NCBI GenBank assembly: GCA_938044055.1
Contig: CALIQO010000461.1
Coordinates: forward strand, 1 to 5,733
Reading direction: 5' to 3'
Origin: an uncultured Saprospiraceae bacterium
Lineage (GTDB): Bacteria; Bacteroidota; Bacteroidia; Chitinophagales; Saprospiraceae
DNA length: 5,733 nt
In this document: positions 5,401 to 5,733 of the stretch, in pieces
Layout of the letters: each line of letters opens with the position of its first letter
Numbering within the stretch: position 1 is the first letter of the stretch
Position numbers and translations under genes: made by a program
The notes under the pieces: generated by a model
The model's input: the letters and a program-made list of their open reading frames with translations, nothing else
Database searches by the model: none
What the model was told of the DNA's origin: nothing

Positions 5401-5733
5401 CGGATAAGGTCAATGCTGCCATGGCTGATGGAAGTGAAGTCCCTGCTGAGGTACGATTCGAAAACAATCTTCCACCGATTGAGGTACTGGATAGATCTAC
5501 ACTTGAAGGAAGCGAAATCGTGCTTGAGCCTAAAGGAAAGACACACGACGAAACCCATCAAGTCTATGCTTATCAGACGGGGGATTCCATCAAAATTGCG
5601 GGAAAGATGAATGTGGTCAGCTACAACGAGCAGACCATAAACCTAACTATTGTCAATGTTAATTCTACCAACGAAACTTCATTCCCTTATAGCAGAGAAG
5701 AGCTACAAGACAGTTTGGATAAGATTTTTGCAC
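2376..5733 (+). CDS. Large exported mosaic protein: TANFOR-like domain, Cys/Asp-rich repeats, Fn3 domains; cut by right edge
   Basis: The frame is open for 1119 codons to the window end without a stop. The ATG at 2376 is preceded by an in-frame TAA (2361-2363) and begins a signal peptide, so the start is well defined. Order of parts by residue: signal peptide 1-23; TANFOR-like domain about 26-172 (landmarks GISR 121-124, LPEGFY 133-138, SNLGC 156-160); a beta-rich Ig/Fn3-like domain about 173-282; five Cys-rich modules with Asp-rich loops 284-557; a PPPP linker 561-564; two Fn3 domains 565-746; a beta domain about 750-845 with GSGSFSG 796-802; an acidic heptad helix 847-882; further helical sequence to about 940; and a C-terminal region with YEVPWKSI 995-1002. 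Export to the envelope or outside is inferred from the signal peptide and the likely disulfides. No Cys follows the signal peptide, so it is not a lipoprotein. Related TANFOR-containing proteins of Bacteroidota are, from memory, large and multidomain, with no settled function. Adhesion or a scaffold for an exported C-terminal enzyme are guesses. Confidence 0.9.
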   Translation, partial: MLKKGAKIFFIGWLAWLPYLLSGQTFPVTSSVSLNSPSLPYLEDFLMENPISIAATFILNDPREQSFDIAIRMTISGEGISIISNPDFIGDIYTLEYNVPLTLTGADLVEMFKDENLDYRGISRKKVKQGGSLPEGFYSICFEAYDANRLDENPVSNLGCGMGTVEIHEPPEIISLVGEIPLAPIQSYQFIWQPQHVGFRAGYNLLIYEHPQGWTVDEVLDFQMPIVVETNSPFFNYDVSQEELFPNQPYLARVQAYDPTGLNQFYNLGYSKPVPFTLVSEEDCIPGLLCDDGFECTVLDTYNEDCECVGIPVNDTDGDGVCDEEDICPEGDDLADADADGIPDACDNDCIVGEKCDDGDPCTIKDIITEDCECLGLNLRDSDGDGVCDKEDLCPGGDDNIDIDQDGIPDDCDKDVSCEVGAECDDGDPCTIDDVIQKDCGCKGVESEDRNNNGVPDSCEDDTNDCISGESCDDGDPCTIDDVIQEDCSCKGTQGPDENNNGIPDVCDEATDECEVGLACDDGDPCTINDVFQEDCSCRGVQSEDTDVDGIPDSCDDEIGPPPPVITHTSDKTTTSFIVHWQEYAEAEEYTVEIASDGYFGNLLVPSFSSTDLTYLIDFQSPSNHYFIRVKAVGAFGESPHSNVYEEILCGGPSIPLAAEATEVGETYFTAQWVPDECMEEVILEVSLDEGFSSTEQVHNFDPLVTDYGVVDVDLSGSTTYYYRLKSVSGFGDSDYSETIEVSYGMCQGLDDEDITYNCGVLDPAVLGNSPLLSALQVGSIISAGDFNVEITEASGSGSFSGKAVIKSNIIEQAQINLVFSGIEVNENCQLVGGFMEVTGFGLAIISQEISDLLDDIIVVIDETQDILDQVIDILEDIDDVLNETEGVSDYFTDGWNIFDGVDDINEEYPYLDDSLAQNIQDAIDCLRQGVNLEQCKEDLVDALQDLQDALDNMYNADYQVLFKENKGDDYGYDIWRYTGMEEAYDRLTIAGNTYEVPWKSIKAGGVDTDKVNAAMADGSEVPAEVRFENNLPPIEVLDRSTLEGSEIVLEPKGKTHDETHQVYAYQTGDSIKIAGKMNVVSYNEQTINLTIVNVNSTNETSFPYSREELQDSLDKIFA
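2451..2891 (+). other. TANFOR-like N-terminal domain
   Basis: Residues about 26-172 match, from memory, the TANFOR domain first named from Tannerella forsythia and common at the N-terminus of large Bacteroidota proteins. Landmarks in order are FPVTSSVSLNSPSLPYLEDF (26-45), a strand with IRMTISGEG, LTGADL, YRGISR ending at 124, LPEGFYSICFEAYD from 133, SNLGC (156-160) and a closing EPPEI near 169-173. C141 and C160 could form a disulfide, bridging the two most conserved blocks. The fold looks all-beta. The match is by recollection of the family pattern and not by a search. Confidence 0.72.
3225..4046 (+). repeat. Five in-frame Cys-rich modules with Asp-rich Ca2+-loop linkers
   Basis: Modules start at C284, C350, C418, C466 and C514. 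Every one keeps C-x5-C-x5-C-x9-C-x-C, with a core CDDGDPCTI in copies 2-5 and a degenerate CDDGFECTV in copy 1. Copies 1 and 2 are long (66 and 68 residues) because their linkers hold two Asp-rich loops, a first of the type DTDGDGVCDEEDICP and a second of the type DADADGIPDAC. Copies 3 and 4 are exactly 48 residues (144 bp) with one loop, and copy 5 ends with one loop before the PPPP linker. The loops resemble thrombospondin type 3 and EF-hand-like DxDxDG sites, so Ca2+ binding is expected. In copies 3 and 4 the aspartates at the ligand positions are partly Asn (RNNNG, ENNNG). Similar modules are known to me from other Bacteroidota surface proteins. Confidence 0.88.
4059..4613 (+). other. Two tandem fibronectin type III domains
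   Basis: Residues about 562-649 and 652-746 each show the Fn3 pattern: a Trp in strand B (W581, W673), a following EEYTVEIA or EEVILEVS strand C, and a late YxxRxKxV strand F (R629-V-K, R724-L-K) followed by GFGxS- or GAFGES-type turns and a Ser-rich last strand. Each is followed by a cysteine (C650, C747). The first is set off from the Cys-rich repeats by four prolines. They are probably spacers or binding modules on the cell surface. Confidence 0.78.
4914..5156 (+). other. Acidic heptad helix and Lys/Arg-free segment of the large protein
   Basis: Residues 850-882 place hydrophobic residues at 850, 854, 857, 861, 868, 871, 875, 878 and 882 with Thr at 864, an unbroken 4-3 spacing over more than four heptads. 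The remaining faces are nearly all Asp, Glu, Gln and Asn. Residues 847-927 contain 26 Asp/Glu and no Lys or Arg. A second amphipathic helix-like part follows to about residue 940. A coiled coil or helical hairpin is the likely structure; a single acidic helix packed on the preceding beta domain is an alternative. Confidence 0.6.

Noticed and set aside
4623..5610. Short open frames on either strand inside the 3' half of the large gene
   Set aside because: All lie inside the continuous 2376-5733 coding frame, whose domains are recognisable, and none shows a known motif.

Overview
This window most likely comes from the chromosome of a member of the Bacteroidota, perhaps a saprospirian or other marine-type lineage. 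The evidence is a GlmM-type mutase with the N-terminus usual in that phylum, a PAP2 phosphatase with a TSSHATN catalytic motif, exact TAnnTTTG (-7 type) promoter elements before both minus-strand genes, no strong Shine-Dalgarno sites, and a large exported protein that combines a TANFOR-like N-terminus, Cys/Asp-rich repeats and Fn3 domains. The lineage below phylum is a guess.

Left part (1-1953) is housekeeping. A phosphoglucosamine mutase gene (glmM) runs off the left edge on the minus strand. It diverges across a 76-bp gap from a PAP2-family membrane phosphatase on the plus strand. The phosphatase converges tail to tail with pgsA (CDP-diacylglycerol--glycerol-3-phosphate 3-phosphatidyltransferase), and the two stop codons share a 4-bp TTAG. 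GlmM feeds peptidoglycan and lipopolysaccharide precursor synthesis. PgsA makes phosphatidylglycerophosphate, and a PAP2 enzyme could in principle remove its phosphate, but the sequence does not prove that pairing.

Middle part (1954-2375) is an AT-rich 422-bp divergent gap. It holds the probable pgsA promoter and an imperfect direct repeat of about 24 bp. No gene or RNA was recognised in it.

Right part (2376-5733) is a single open reading frame of at least 1119 codons that runs off the right edge. It encodes an exported mosaic protein. In order it has a signal peptide, a TANFOR-like domain, a beta-rich domain, five Cys-rich modules joined by Ca2+-binding-type Asp loops, two Fn3 domains, a further beta domain, a very acidic heptad helix, and a C-terminal beta region cut by the window. 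It is the most interesting object here. The modules come in two sizes with an even number of cysteines each, and the same residues are written with different synonymous codons in each copy. The C-terminus, which would show how the protein is exported and anchored and whether it carries an enzyme, is not in the window.
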